A DNA stretch of 64,000 nt from Eukaryota sp. TZLM1-RC (taxonomy: Eukaryota; Metamonada: BaSk clade), in NCBI GenBank assembly GCA_040285825.1, contig JAUPSS010000004.1, positions 6,641,658 through 6,705,657 on the forward strand, given 5' to 3'. Below are positions 20,880 to 32,819 of the stretch, in pieces. Each line of letters begins with the position of its first letter. The stretch's first letter is position 1. A model generated the notes under the pieces. It was not told the DNA's origin. It made no database searches and saw nothing but the letters and a program-made list of their open reading frames with translations. The position numbers were made by a program, and so were the translations under genes.

Positions 20880-22535
20880 CTAATGATCGTAACTATTGAG
20901 GTGGACGTTTATTGAAGGAAGAGCCTCGACCTTTGCCGCGAGTACCTCTTCGGCTACGGAAACCAGAACCTCTAGATCCTCTTTTGTGGCGAGCCTGTTG
21001 CTCTCTCCACTTCTTGCTGCGTTGGCAATCCTCACTGGAACAGCTTTCAGTTGGATGACCGAACTGTTTGCAGAAGTTACACTGAACGTTAGACTCGGAC
21101 TGAGTGGAAGACGGTTGAGTAGAGCCTCTTTTTCGCCGTTGTTGCTTTGGGCGCCTGCTAGAGCCGGAACTTCTTCGTTTGGGAATAGCAGGGGGAGAAG
21201 ATACCGTTTCTTAGTCTGGAACGAGATTTTATTTTGATACAGGAAGTCAACGTGATTGATCTGATCCTTAAAAGATCTAGCATTACAGAAATTCTCGTAT
21301 TCGATTTGTAGAACACTGAACAATTCTCCTAAGGTGTGGCCATCTGAATAGTAAGGGAAGGGATTGGACCAGATTCTGAGGAGTCTGTCCCTGATAACGG
21401 TGATACCGATGCTTTCAATAGAGTGAGAAGCAAATTCCGATTCAAGAAGTCGGTCGATGGGAGAGCCAGATTGGATAGTGATGTGTCTCATTTGTTGAGT
21501 CAGACCCCGAACATCTTGGATAGCGGTGGAACGCGTTAAAACTCTGCCAATTTTGAGCATAAAGTCAATCCATTTGTTAATATAATCTCTCTCAGTCCAG
21601 TCCATGTTTACTGCATGAAGTGCGTTCGGGGCTTGATCCAGTCTACTGAATTGGGTTCTCCTTAGGATCTGTTCCCAAATATTGCGTTCGTCTCTGCTGG
21701 TTGGGACCATTGCAGAGGAGATTGAGAGGCCAGTACCTTGATACCTTAAAGCGTTGAGAGCTTCAGGTGTTACGCATTCAGCTAAACCTCTGGGACTAAT
21801 GTGCATGGCGGATCTGAAGAGATCTGGTTCGCTGTCGAACCGTTGATCATATGCCAATTCTGCTGATCTAGCTAGTTCAAGTTCTTCACGAAGTCTGGCG
21901 ACCTTGCTAGCCAAAGCGACTTGGGCAGAATCCTCAATGTTACCTCGAGCCTCGTCTACAATTTTATCCGTGCAACTCCAGAGGATAAACTTGTTAACAA
22001 ACTTAAGGAGTTTATCAACGTCTCTTAAATCAGTCGCGTCAAGAGTTGGACGTTTGGGGTGGTCCCTACGTCTATTGTCCCTATCTCTTGAACCCACCAT
22101 GGAAGATAGGAGAAGGTTACTATCGTAAGTACCCGAGAAAGTTGAGCGAGAGGAACTTACCGTGGAAGCTGTTGGAACCTTTGAACTTGTTGAACTAGTT
22201 GTTGGAGGTGTGGGTGGAACCACTGATTGTTCCATAGGCTGTGCAGGTGCTGGGGTGTGTTCCATCGGTACTAACACAGTAGGAATACAGTCAGGAGTTG
22301 GAGACTTATCACTGACTTCCACTACAACGTCCTCTTCAGTTTGTTCCATAGGAGGATTATGCGAGGGTTGTGTGGGGGGTTCTGTAGAAGTTTCCATAGG
22401 TTGTTCAACGGATGATGGAGCTTCTCTTTGATGAGGTTCAGGGGAAGGTTCGGTTTCTTCAATCTGGGCTGGAAACTGATGTGAAGAAATTGTTGGTTGA
22501 ACAAAGTGTGACTTTTCAATGCGACCTTCTACCAT
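20880..22535 (-). CDS. Gag-like capsid protein with zinc knuckle (frameshifted at end)
   Basis: 551 codons. Residues about 1-150 are Pro/Ser/Thr/Glu-rich; about 170-430 form a helical region compatible with capsid. Near 21038-21080 another frame carries a C-x2-C-x4-H-x4-C knuckle (CNFCKQFGHPTESC) followed by an Arg/Gly-rich tail, so a frameshift near 21.2 kb separates capsid from nucleocapsid. Whether this was programmed shifting or decay is unclear. Confidence 0.7.
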   Translation of the reverse strand: MVEGRIEKSHFVQPTISSHQFPAQIEETEPSPEPHQREAPSSVEQPMETSTEPPTQPSHNPPMEQTEEDVVVEVSDKSPTPDCIPTVLVPMEHTPAPAQPMEQSVVPPTPPTTSSTSSKVPTASTVSSSRSTFSGTYDSNLLLSSMVGSRDRDNRRRDHPKRPTLDATDLRDVDKLLKFVNKFILWSCTDKIVDEARGNIEDSAQVALASKVARLREELELARSAELAYDQRFDSEPDLFRSAMHISPRGLAECVTPEALNALRYQGTGLSISSAMVPTSRDERNIWEQILRRTQFSRLDQAPNALHAVNMDWTERDYINKWIDFMLKIGRVLTRSTAIQDVRGLTQQMRHITIQSGSPIDRLLESEFASHSIESIGITVIRDRLLRIWSNPFPYYSDGHTLGELFSVLQIEYENFCNARSFKDQINHVDFLYQNKISFQTKKRYLLPLLFPNEEVPALAGAQSNNGEKEALLNRLPLSPSLTFSVTSANSSVIQLKAVPVRIANAARSGESNRLATKEDLEVLVSVAEEVLAAKVEALPSINVHLNSYDH

Positions 22536-22538
22536 GAT

Positions 22539-24199
22539 TCATTTTAACATCCTGGATTCTATGCATCCAGGGAAAACAGTGACGAGCTGGAGGGCTCTTT
22601 GAAAATTACCAGATCTTCTGTGGTCAGGACCACAATATGGAGCTATATGGTCTGGACATCTATCATAAAGAAAGAGTCTACCACCATATGTGGTTTCGGT
22701 AAACCACCACCCTGTTCTATAATTTCTGTCGATAAGGATATCGAGAGATGCGTTGTACACAGGGCTGAACCTAGGGTAGGCACAAAAGTTATAGACGGTT
22801 ATGAAGAGGTTATTTTCGTCTCCAGCGAAGCGTCTGAACACTCCCTCTCGTGTTGTTCTCATGAACCTTACTCCGGGTCAAGGGTCATGAGTGGGTTCAG
22901 GGTCATTTCTGTATGATTCTGGAGTGATCCTTTCATCGGCGAGATATGGACCAATTCTGGGAGATATCCATAATTTTAAGTCGTTTTCGACTTTAAGACC
23001 GAAGAAAGGAGGATGTTTGTCGCTCATCTCCGTGGGAGGGATGGCTTCTGGGTCCTCCGGAATGACCTGTAGATCCCTATATCTTGTATAAGGATTGTGC
23101 TGACGGGAAGCATCGTGATGAACACTAGAGCTAGCGTGGTAGCTAGTTTGGATGGGAGTGGATTGAGCAGGTGTAGAGGATGTTCCTCTTCTAGCTTGAA
23201 TCATCCTGTCAAGACTTTTTTTGTGTGTGCAGTTGCGTTCCTCTCGAAGGTAACGCTCTAAATATTCTTTAGAGACCTCGGCAGTAACTTTGTTAATTTC
23301 AGATGAAGGTGCCGTAGGAGGGACCTGAGGTTGAGATAGAGAGGAAAATTCCTTGGAAGGTTCCTCATAATCCACCAAGTCTGAAAAGATCTGTTCGTAC
23401 CTTTTCCTTTGCTCTTCGCAAAGATACGAATGGAGGTTCGAAGTGCTAGGAGTGGAATCTCTAGCCTGGGGAGGTGAAACAGACAGATTGTTAACTCCAC
23501 TCAATGCTGTTGAAGTGAGAGAAGATCCTGAGACTGGGACAACGGGATTTTGACTTGACTTTCTCACAGTAGGAACTGGAGGAAGTTGGTGAGAGGGTGG
23601 GACCTCAGATTCAGGTTTAGGAGATGAAGTTGGAACTTCAGAGTCCTTTTGAGAAGTAGGAGGTTGAACTCCAGTCCCTTCTTTAGTAGTATAGAGAGGT
23701 TGAACTGACTCTATGCTTTGAGAAGAAGATGAAGTTGGTACTTCAGAGCTTCTAAGAGGGTGGGGAGAACGTGGGACTTCAGATTCCCTAAGTGAAGAAG
23801 GGTGAGGAGCTTCGGAATCCTCAACGTCTTCGTCGTCGTAGGAGACCAAGGAAGGACTTCTTCCTTCCGAAGAACAGAATCTTTGGGGGGGTTGTCTCCT
23901 CTCGAAGGAGTAGAATCCTTGGGAGGGATGTCACCTTCCACAATGACAGTTTCCTGAGGAGGGGAGCTTCCTTCCATAGGAACGGAATCCTCTGGAGGAG
24001 AGCTATCTTCTTTTGGGGTAGAACCTTCAGGAAAAGGATCTTCAGGAAGCGCAGAAGCATCTATTGACGAAGGGGGCACGGTAGCTTGGTCTGCGGTTAG
24101 TTGAGAAGAAGAGGGACCAGTCTCTTTTTCTGGGATCCTGTGTTGAGCCTCTGACGACCCGATAGGTATTGATAGTCTTTGCTCGTTAGATTGCGACAT
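22539..24199 (-). pseudogene. Pro/Ser/Glu-rich leader ORFs of the LTR element
   Basis: Three open stretches (23711-24199, 22878-23849, 22539-22862). The first starts at an ATG inside the 5' LTR. It consists of degenerate PPEDS/PPKDS-like repeats, then the frame shifts into an SEVPTSS-rich region and a small folded-looking segment (YRTGWWFTETTYGG). No enzyme is recognised. This extra coding space upstream of gag is unusual for Ty3/gypsy. Confidence 0.5.
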
Positions 24200-24316
24200 A
24201 CAATGTAAATGTAATGAAATTCATTACGATGAGGAATTGTATTCTCTCTTTTTGTACTATAAGGCCGATACTGAATAAACTAAACTATTAGCTATCAATA
24301 CTATTCAAGACTAACA
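24170..24316 (-). repeat. 5' LTR (right on this strand)
   Basis: 147 bp copy of the left LTR. It contains the ATG (24197-24199) of the leader ORF. The bases just inside it do not show an obvious complement to a tRNA 3' end. Confidence 0.9.
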
Positions 24317-25290
24317 ATCATTCAATAACAATATTCCAGAAAAGAATGTTTTAAATTTAAAATACACTCTGCGAACATGACAGAAACGATTGACTGGAAT
24401 GTATGAAAATGATCTTTATAATAATGTATGCAGCTCGGCTGTTTTAAATCAAGATCTTCACTCATTGTTAATGGAAAGAGGTGTTTGTGAAAATAAGTCA
24501 TCAGATTCTTCACTTTTTGTAACCATTGTACAACGAAGATTTGGTTTGTGTGCCACTGATGAAGCATTTGTAACAAAAATGAGATTATATTTGAATATCC
24601 CCATGAATCAATTATTATCAAAAGAAAAATGTATTTGTTCGAATTCACCTCAACTCACTTTGCGCCATGCTCTGAATTGTTTTCAATTGATAACTTATCG
24701 TACTTCATTACATGATGCTGTCAGAGACACTGTTTTCAATTCGGCACAAACTACAAGAATATCGTGTATCAAAGAGTCTCTGCTGAAGGAAACACTTTCT
24801 CTGAATAATTTTGGTTCTGATGATAGAGGTGATGTATATTGTGATTGGATTGATAATTCTGAAACTATTGTTGACTTTGTCTCATGTAATGTTGCAAACG
24901 ATACTTTGGTTCACAGAAGAAAACTTCATCCTGTGAGTGCACTTGGTTTTAAAGCAAAAGAAAAACATAGAAAATATGATAAAGAAATTGAAGAGGCTAA
25001 TGCTGATAGAAATACACAGTTAGTTTTTATTGCTTTCTTATTTTCGATAAACGGAAGACTATCAGTTGAAGCGGAAACTTTTTTGAATGACTTCCAAAAA
25101 ATGGTTCAAGAAAAAACAATGAAAAGATTTGATATTTTTTATGGCGTTCTCGGATTCAATTTGCCATTGTTATTAGATTACCTCGGTTCTTCAATCGAAT
25201 AAGAGAAGCTTTAGCTAGACAGCAAGCAGATCAAGATTTTGTAGAGGAAATCTTGGTTCAATGATAGTCGTCCCATTAGTTATGAATTAA
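24317..25290 (+). pseudogene. Non-LTR retroelement copy, right half, with endonuclease
   Basis: Resumes directly after the ATCA duplication (24317-24320) with FNNNIPEKN, continuing the interrupted family motif. Frame 24390-25202 has the finger (CICSNSPQLTLRHALNC), HDAVRD, and the endonuclease core RGDVYCDWIDNSETIVDFVS, then the C-terminal block EIEEANADRN...FLFSINGRLSVEA. A one-base shift near 25190 breaks the end. The untranslated tail to about 25290 is shared with the 47.3-kb and 53.4-kb fragments. Confidence 0.8.
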
Positions 25291-25378
25291 TTTAATTAAG
25301 TGTGCATGTTCAATAAATATATTTAGTGAGATGCACAGAAGCAATTTATAACTTTCACACTCTTCAATATCTGATCAA

Positions 25379-26849
25379 ATGTCTCGCCACGGTGACCTTC
25401 GAAGATACTGGAAAGACCAACTATATTCAAATGTTCCTGAATATCTCAGTTCAGCCTCTAAAATCAACGGTGTTATTAGTGCTTTTAACTCAAACATCGA
25501 TGCAATCTTACCAATGACTGGAGAAAGGTTGGCATGTCTTATAAATCAGCACAATTTCAACATCGAATCACTCTTAGACGAATCTGTCAGGCGAATCGAC
25601 ACTCCATTGGATCTCTTTCGTGGTATAGTACGCTGTTTCAAACGGGGTATTGCTGAAGAGTGGCTTATTTATTCTGAGGAAACCTACAAATGGATTTCCG
25701 ATGTATTAGGATACGAAAGACTTCAAATGGTATCTTTTAGGTTATTACTCTTTTTTATCTCAGGGTGGACAATGTGGAATCGTAGCCAATGTTTCCGCAG
25801 TCGCCGGCTGTCAGAACGTTTATGTACATTGTGCAAGCCTTCCAGAATCTCAAGCTAAGCTCTTTCTTCCACTCAATAATCTCAAGTCCTTCGACAAGGA
25901 CGGGCAGCTGGTCAGAGCTTGCGATGCTACTAGAGACGATCTCCCATTGATTCACTGGATCATTGAGTTTGCTAAGGGAGATGTCCTGGCCCTAGGCGAA
26001 CACAAGATTGTTTGCCCAAAGTCTAACAGGTTCATTGCCACCTTTGATCCTTTGAACCTAACTCTAACGATTGACCCCCAATTCAGAGTGCAAAACCATC
26101 CCTATTCCCTGGTTGTCTTATCTGGTTATCATATGCTTACCCATGATCTTCCTGATGGATCCAAGTCAGAAGACCGCATCAAAGATTCTCTCAAAGTGAT
26201 TGAATCTTGGAAGCAGAAAGAATGCCTTGTACATTTGGAAATCGCTTCCACCCAAGATGAGGTTGTCAGGAAGCAGGTTTTAGACTTGGTCGGTACCTCT
26301 GGACTGATCGATTCCAGTGGTTTAAATGAAAGAGAGTTGGTAGATTGTTTAATGGTGGTTGGGGAACAAGAACTTGGTAATGACATTGATAGACATACAG
26401 ATGCCGCTCATGCCTTTGCTGGTCTTGTTAAGCTCTTTGAACTCACACAGATCGCAAGAATTCAGCTTCACATGTTTGGTTTGTACATTACTATCCAAAA
26501 GAAGAATTTCACGGTTTCCCCTGAGAGGAATAGAAATGGAATGTTGTTAGCCGCAATTTGTGCTGCTTCTAAAGCGGGAACGGGTGCCCTTGATGATCAC
26601 GAAAGTTTACTGTGGTCGCTCTATAATGATTTCAACGGACCAGCTTCTCATTCTTTGAAGGAGTTTGAGTTGTTGTTCAGCATTTTAAGTGCTAATTATG
26701 GCGTTTCTGATGATTTTCTTCAGACAGGAATTGCTGAGCTTAAAGATTTTGATGTTATTGCTGTTCCTACAGTTTTGGTTGCTAATCCCAAGACATTAGT
26801 TGGAATGGGTGATACGATCAGTTCAATGAGCTTGATAGGTACATATTAA
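25379..26849 (+). CDS. ADPGK: ADP-dependent glucokinase/phosphofructokinase family
   Basis: Exons 25379-25729 and 25764-26849 give 478 residues. The 34-nt intron (GTATCT...CTCAG) is placed because the ribokinase-fold substrate motif GGQCGIVANVSAVAG forms across it. Other family features are WIIEFAKGD, CPKSNRFI, LSGYHML, HLEIAS, and near residue 465 the VGMGDTIS sequence, the GxGD motif whose Asp is the catalytic base. The family phosphorylates glucose (or fructose-6-phosphate) with ADP rather than ATP, saving ATP at the first step of glycolysis; it occurs in archaea, animals and some protists. The substrate is not settled by sequence. Starts about 90 bases after a retroelement tail. Confidence 0.88.
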
Positions 26850-28009
26850 AGATTACTTGTCTTGTTTTGCTTTACAGAGTAATAAAAGTTGTATTTGTAT
26901 TTTTGTTAGTCAAACATCACAGTAGATCATTCACAGGAACTTATTAATTCACTTTACTGGATTTTTCTTATCTTAATTTAGTCCATGAATATTTAATTAA
27001 TGTCACACATTTTTGAAAATTCTGTAATGTAATTATAACAATTCACAAGATGTTGACATCCTAAAAACAACTATGGACCAATTGGAACCCCAAATTTTTG
27101 GTGACATCTAAAAGTGACTTTCTAAACATTGATGGAAGAGGAGCTAACCAAATTCTACGATGCCAAACAGATCAATTTACCTTTCTATTTGAAGAACAAC
27201 AAAGTATGTGGAAAACTAATTGTGAAAGTGGGATGTATTTGTGTCAAAAACCAAAGAGTTATGCCGTTAAAGGCATCAGGCAAGTTAAGGAACGAATAAT
27301 GCAGAATATACTTATAGAACATAATTCAGATTTTTGGGAAAATTGAACAGGTTACTAATGATAAACAGCAAAAATTTGAAAGTGACTTATTTAACATTTC
27401 ATCTAATGTTCAAAATTGGAATAGGACTATATTTTGCTCTACTTTTTGGAGCATTTTCTAAAAATTTGTGACCTTATCTCAATGATTGAAAATCGACTTT
27501 TTACCACCAGGATCAGCATTCCATCATTATCATCTTGTTACTTTAAGCTGTTTGTATTATGAGAACCAATTTGATTTGAAATCCACAACCCTTGAACATC
27601 TCACATCAGCGATCAAAGTTGGTCTAGAGACATCTTGCAAAACTGAATCAGTCAGAAATTACAAATAAAGCAAAAAAGGCTAGTAGTGTTTTAGATATAA
27701 ATTCTTTCGATTTTGAGACAACATTGTCAGACATTGAATCAGGATTTTCTTTAGAAAAAATGTTATTCACACCCACAATCACATGTGTCGCAGTGTTGGT
27801 TTAGACATAAAAATGATAGACAATCGAAACATTTTCATGTCTTTTGGGCAACATTGTGGCTTTCAGTGAAGAAAATTCCCGATAAGAACACGATGGATAG
27901 TGGTGACATCAAAAAAAGACATTTGACTCCCTATTGCTTGTTTTATAAATCATCAAAACAATAAAAGATTTATTTAAACTTAAATTAAATACTAAAATAC
28001 TAAATTAAA
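26850..28009. other. Intergenic with decayed coding-like stretches
   Basis: Short open frames at 27098-27346 (DFLNIDGRGANQILRC...) and 27486-27668 have protein-like composition but no recognised family, no neighbour context and nearby stops. Probably mobile-element relics. The polyadenylation region of the antiporter gene lies at the right end. Confidence 0.35.
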
Positions 28010-30066
28010 CTACAAAATATCTTCCTTCTCTTCAGCTGGGTTGTAGACAGGAATTTTAGTTCCAAAATAAAGTAAGAATCCTGTACAAGCAACAGCACAC
28101 ATTAAAATACAAACAAAACCAGGAACACCCAACATTGCCGGAATAACTCCAAGAACAAAGCATGAAGACAAAGACAACAATGCATATGGTAACTGTGTTA
28201 TGGTATGACTTGCCAACTGAACTCTGGCAGCAGCACTGGCGACAACAGTTGTATCAGCTAGGTAGGAAGCGTGGTTTCCAAAGACAGCACCACTAAGAAC
28301 AGCACCAATCGTGACTTGAAGAAGAAGTACATCCCCTGGGTGAGCTTTGGTGACAATAGTAATTCCAAAACCAAGCAGAATAGTCAATGTTCCAAAAGCA
28401 CTGCCGACAGCAAATCCAATAATTGATGCTACAACAAAGATTGACAAAGCTAACAAAAGAGGGCTGGTATTCTCAGGCAACAAGTTACCAACCCAAACGC
28501 CTGTTTGGAGGAAATCTGTAGCTGCACCAAGTGACCAAGCGCAAAGCAAGTTAAGCAAAGCTCCTGACATGTCGGCCCAACCAGCTAGGAAAGAAGCAAC
28601 ACTGGTTGAATACTTGATTCCAACCAACTTCATGAGAACAAAACAAACTATACAACCTGATACCATTCCATAAAGAAGGGATCTGTAGATATCGGTGTAA
28701 TTGAAGATATTAGTAGCATTGACTTCAAGCAAATCGAGCTCTTCTTTTAAATTATCAATAACATCATAATCACCACGTCTAAGAGCCAATCGCATGTCTA
28801 TTTCGAGTTTGTCCCTCATTTGATTAATCTCCATAACACCATACGAAATCATAGTAATGGAAGTGATGGTCATGATGGTAAGGATTGGAATAAGTGCATT
28901 CCTGGCCAAATGAGGAGTGTCCTTATCAGGGATCTTGTCAGGATTTGTTTCAGAAATGGTTTCAGTCGACTTGTTGTCTGAAGACACTCCACGTCTGGCT
29001 GCAAGTTCAATCTTGACCATTGGACCAATATCCCTCTTGGTAAGAACAACCAACCAGGGCATAATGGTTCCTACTAGGGGGTAAAAACAGTATTGGATAG
29101 ATCTGATAAACATTGGAAAGGGGTCCAGAGCGATTCCATTGCTTTCAAAATGAGCCTTGAGCGATGAAATAATGAACCCAATCCAGGAAGAGATCAAAAA
29201 CACAGAGGAAGGAGGGGAGCCCATTGAATCCAGCAAAAATGCCAACTTTTCAGGAGAAACACGCATTCTAGTGACCAAGGGTTGAAGAGCAAGTCCTGAT
29301 ATGAAAATATTACAAAACTCATCAACAATGAGGATACACATCATAGAAAGGAGACCAATCATGGCAGATTGTGATGTGTTGGCATACTTACCAATCTTGG
29401 CAGCCAAACCATGTGACCCTCCAGACTTGCCAATCATTCCGATTACAGAACCAAGGAAGATGAAGAAAGCTGATACAATGGCATAGCTATCATCGGCTAT
29501 CGTTTCGATGAAGTAGTTGAACGTCCATCTGAAAGCCGTGATGGGATCGAATGTACCAACTGACAAGAATGATGAAACAAAAACACCGATAAGTAAACTG
29601 GGAACGACCTAGTGGTGAGAACGTGACAGAAGCATACTTGATGTGTTGTCGCAGCAAGGAAAATCGTGATAGCAGGTGGTAACAAAGTTAAAATACCAGG
29701 GAGCACTAATATCTTGTCTGAAACAATGGAAGATTCATCGCTGCAGCCCGGGCATGACACCTGGGTCTTATGGAATCCTGCACTAGAGGTTTCAACATCT
29801 TCAAATTTAACAACTAGTTGTTCATATGTTGAGTTAGGACAGAGAAAGAGACTAGAAGTTTGGGCAATTTCATCACCCAAACTGAGCTCAAACGTAACAT
29901 ACTGACATTGCGGAATATCAAAAAGTTCAAAGCCAGCTTCGGCATTGAATGTCAAACCAGATGGTATTGAAGGTCGATGAGTGAGAGAGAAGATGTCAAT
30001 GTCAGCTGCATTTGCATAATTCTGTGCCCCTATGAGAATTAAGACGATAAACAGGAAAATTCTCAT
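28010..30066 (-). CDS. NhaC-family Na+/H+ antiporter with secreted N-terminal domain
   Basis: Exons 29638-30066 and 28010-29608 give 675 residues; the 29-nt intron (GTATGC...ACTAG) joins TTHQ to VVPSLLIGVFVSSF. The first about 20 residues are a signal peptide (IFLFIVLILIGAQNYANA). Next comes an about 110-residue Cys-containing extracytosolic domain, then about twelve membrane segments. The C-terminal NhaC signature is GAVFGNHASYLADTTVVASA followed by ITQLPYALL. NhaC carriers exchange Na+ for H+. The signal peptide suggests a plasma-membrane or endomembrane location. The cytoplasmic loop near residue 360-385 is charged and could be regulatory. Function is inferred from family only. Confidence 0.85.
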
Positions 30067-30560
30067 TTTTGGCTGTGGTTGAAAAGGAGAGATTTGTTTT
30101 TCAAATACGAGAAAACCGAATTTCAGTGGAATTCTTGAGAAATTCCAAAATGAATCCTTCTGTTAAGTGCTAATCACCATTCCGATTGCCATTCCTGGCT
30201 GATTCCCAAAATGCCTTTTCTTACTCTTTACACCATCTCTTCTCTTGACACAGACTTGTGAACTCTGACCGAAGTATCCCACCCTTCTTCTTCACTTGTT
30301 CAGCGCTCAATTCCGCACCATTGGACTTTCGCTTACAGCGATAACTACTGTCATTTTAGTGGATAACGAACCTGGATATTGGTATGTTTTACTGATAATG
30401 GTCTATTCTTAAATCATTATGTCGATTTGGCAGCATTTGATAAGAGTCCAGCCTTCTTTGTTCAACTCACATAACATTTGCCATATTGAATATTGTTAAT
30501 AGATGCACTACGCTTCTCGTTAAAATTTGAATAGATTAAATAAAATCTTTTTTATCCAAA
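30067..30560. other. Upstream region of antiporter gene, no gene seen
   Basis: No recognisable coding sequence. It should contain the antiporter promoter at its left end, and ends at the 3' tail of a minus-strand retroelement. Confidence 0.35.
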
Positions 30561-30606
30561 ATTATTTATTTTCAACGCTAACAAAACAACTAAACACAAA
30601 ACTAGA

Positions 30607-32341
30607 ATTCAATATCCTCAATACAGGCATCAAGATCATCAAACCTCTTCAGTGCGCGATTCTCATACTCTATTCCTAATTGTACTAAATGTGTGCTTTG
30701 GTTATCATTTTGGGAATTGCTTTAAGTATACCAAAAACAATTCTATTGTGCCAGAAATTAAAAGTTTAACTCTTTTCCTGCTCTTTCTTTGTTTAAACAT
30801 CTGAAACCTTCAAGAATTTTAATACCTAATATTCCAATGTTAGCAAAAAGAGAAACAGCAAATGGAACCAGCTCATGCTTCACGTGCTCATCACACCCAA
30901 GCTGAGATAAGGGCTCATTGTACTTTTTTATTTTGCACTTTTCAGCAAAGCAAAGTAGAGTTTCATCTTGTTTAGCAAAATCAATTGCTGATTCTTTACA
31001 AACATCAACAGTGACAACATCAACAACTTTGATCACACCATCAGACCCAGGAGTAATTAAATCAGCACGGCGTTTCCCGAAAGTATTATCATCTTCCTTA
31101 TCAGGTGACAATTTACGCACAAGTGGTTCTACAAAAGCTTCAATGTGATGACTTTTGCACATAACATACAGTTGCTCTCTAACAACATCATGAACAAATG
31201 AGCGATATGTAATATTAATTTTGCAATTAAATAAATGATTCAAAGTAATAAGCTGACCACAAAAACAAATCAAATCATTCGGCAAACTGCATGGCTACAG
31301 AAAACACCTCATCCTTAGGGCAGTTGTCCATTGAAAGTCATTTAACAATAAACCATATACATTTGGAATCTGGAAAATGAGACAACTTGAACTACTTTCC
31401 TTAACATCAATTGAAAAATTCACAAAAACGGGATTCTTTTCTTAAGCCAACCTAAGACAAACAGTAAAATCCAAGTTTTCAAAAACTTTTAATATCTGTT
31501 TCTGCAATTTGGCGTATGCAAATCTCAAGGAAACAAAAGTTCTGGGTGGAATTTCTTGAATACCGGCAGGAAAATATTTGGACCAAGTGTGAGCAGAGAG
31601 GCATTCAATTTCATTCTGCAAAGACACTAAATAGTCACTAACACAATGTTCTATTAAATGTTGGTTTTCAGGAAAATGTTTCAATAATTCAAAAATGAAA
31701 TTTTTGCATCCACCATTAAATGCAGCTTTACACAAATCTTTAGCCTGAAAATCTAGGGATTCTAATTCTGTGCTACCAAAAAAAATACTAAGAAAAAAAA
31801 GATGAATCAATGTCATGTAAATTAGCCAAAAAAATTTGTTCTTAATTCGTTAAAAATTCTGCAAAATTCGAGAGATATAGATGGCGAGGTTGATGGTAGG
31901 TAATTTCCCTGAATAACAAATTTTGAGAAAGAAAAATTTAAGTTGTATTTCAAGATCTAAATCTGAATGAACAATCAGTTCCTCTTCAAATTCTCTGAAG
32001 GAGAGGATTGTTGACTTCGAATTTCATCAAAGTTGCCTAAATAACAACACAAAAAATGAAATCCTGATTCAAAATTGTTGATGAAAGGAACAATTTGATC
32101 ATCAATAACAAGTTCAGCAGGCTTGCTACCAATCAACAAACATTTGGAAATACTTAAAAAAACCAATTTGATAATAGCGCTGTTGAACAATTCTAGCAAA
32201 TTTTCTCAACGAAACAATTGGACCAATTATTGAAATGTCATCCATATAAGCAGTTATATGAATATCTGGAAATTCTTGTTTTAATTCACTCATTAGGGGA
32301 TGAATAGCAAGGCACGTCGGATTTGGGTCGGCCGACTTCAC
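30607..32341 (-). pseudogene. Non-LTR retroelement from RT palm to 3' end, subfamily A
   Basis: The most complete copy. 32126-32341 has CLAIHPLMSELKQ followed by the palm AYMDDISIIG (YxDD). 31442-31816 holds the connecting region (FNGGCKNFIFELLKHFPEN, KYFPAGIQEIPPRT). 30758-31285 holds the finger (CFCGQLITLNHLFNC), HDVVREQ and the endonuclease core RADLITPG ... VVDVVTVDVC. The C-terminus continues in another frame to IEDIEF and stop near 30607. Stops and shifts separate the pieces. The left edge at about 32341 is abrupt, inside the RT domain, so the 5' end is truncated. Palm, finger and endonuclease in this order fit R2/NeSL-type elements. Confidence 0.8.
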
Positions 32342-32819
32342 TTAGGTCACCGTCTTATCGGCCGTTGGGTCGTATTTCTAACACTGTTTTTCACCGGCAA
32401 TTCATCTTGAAATTTCATTTCATTCATTTTGAATTTCAAAAGCAGCCTTGGCTGATGTAAGATCCAGAAGGGAATTTGATTGGTGCGAAACCACTCGGAA
32501 TAGAAAACATACCTCGCAAGCCAAAGCAACGAAGAATCAATCACTCCGCTTGAATTGATAAAGAAAAGAAATAATTAAAGAGAATTTATTAGAGGGGAGG
32601 TAGCATCATGAAGCATGGATGATTCTCGTTCATATGGTTGCTAAAGACGGAAAGATTTACTCGTTTCCTGGATATGCACAAAAAGGGTATCAAAGGATGC
32701 TTCTGTAAATTTTTTAATTCAAAATTATATCAATTGAATTCCTTTTAAAAATAAAAATATAAATTTTAAAAAAATTGTTTTTATCAGGTGGAGGGCAACA
32801 AAGTGATGATGTTAAAGAC
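32342..32819. other. Repeat-derived sequence, no gene
   Basis: About 32440-32530 is similar to 50750-50850 (shared stretches around ACGAAACCACTCGGAATA and CATACC), so both are copies of an unidentified dispersed repeat. The remainder is AT-rich. Confidence 0.45.

Larger units (their letters stand above)
16986..24316 (-). mobile_element. Ty3/gypsy chromodomain LTR retrotransposon (7.3 kb)
   Basis: Flanked by 147-bp direct repeats starting TGAT and ending AACA, with ATCA target duplications outside. The gene order on the minus strand is gag-like with zinc knuckle, DSGA protease, reverse transcriptase, RNase H, integrase and chromodomain, which is diagnostic of Ty3/gypsy chromoviruses. A polypurine tract abuts the 3' LTR. 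Several frameshifts and stops, especially in reverse transcriptase around 19.75-20.05 kb, make it non-autonomous. The LTRs differ at about 8 of 147 positions, so the insertion is not recent. It lies inside a non-LTR retroelement copy. Confidence 0.93.
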
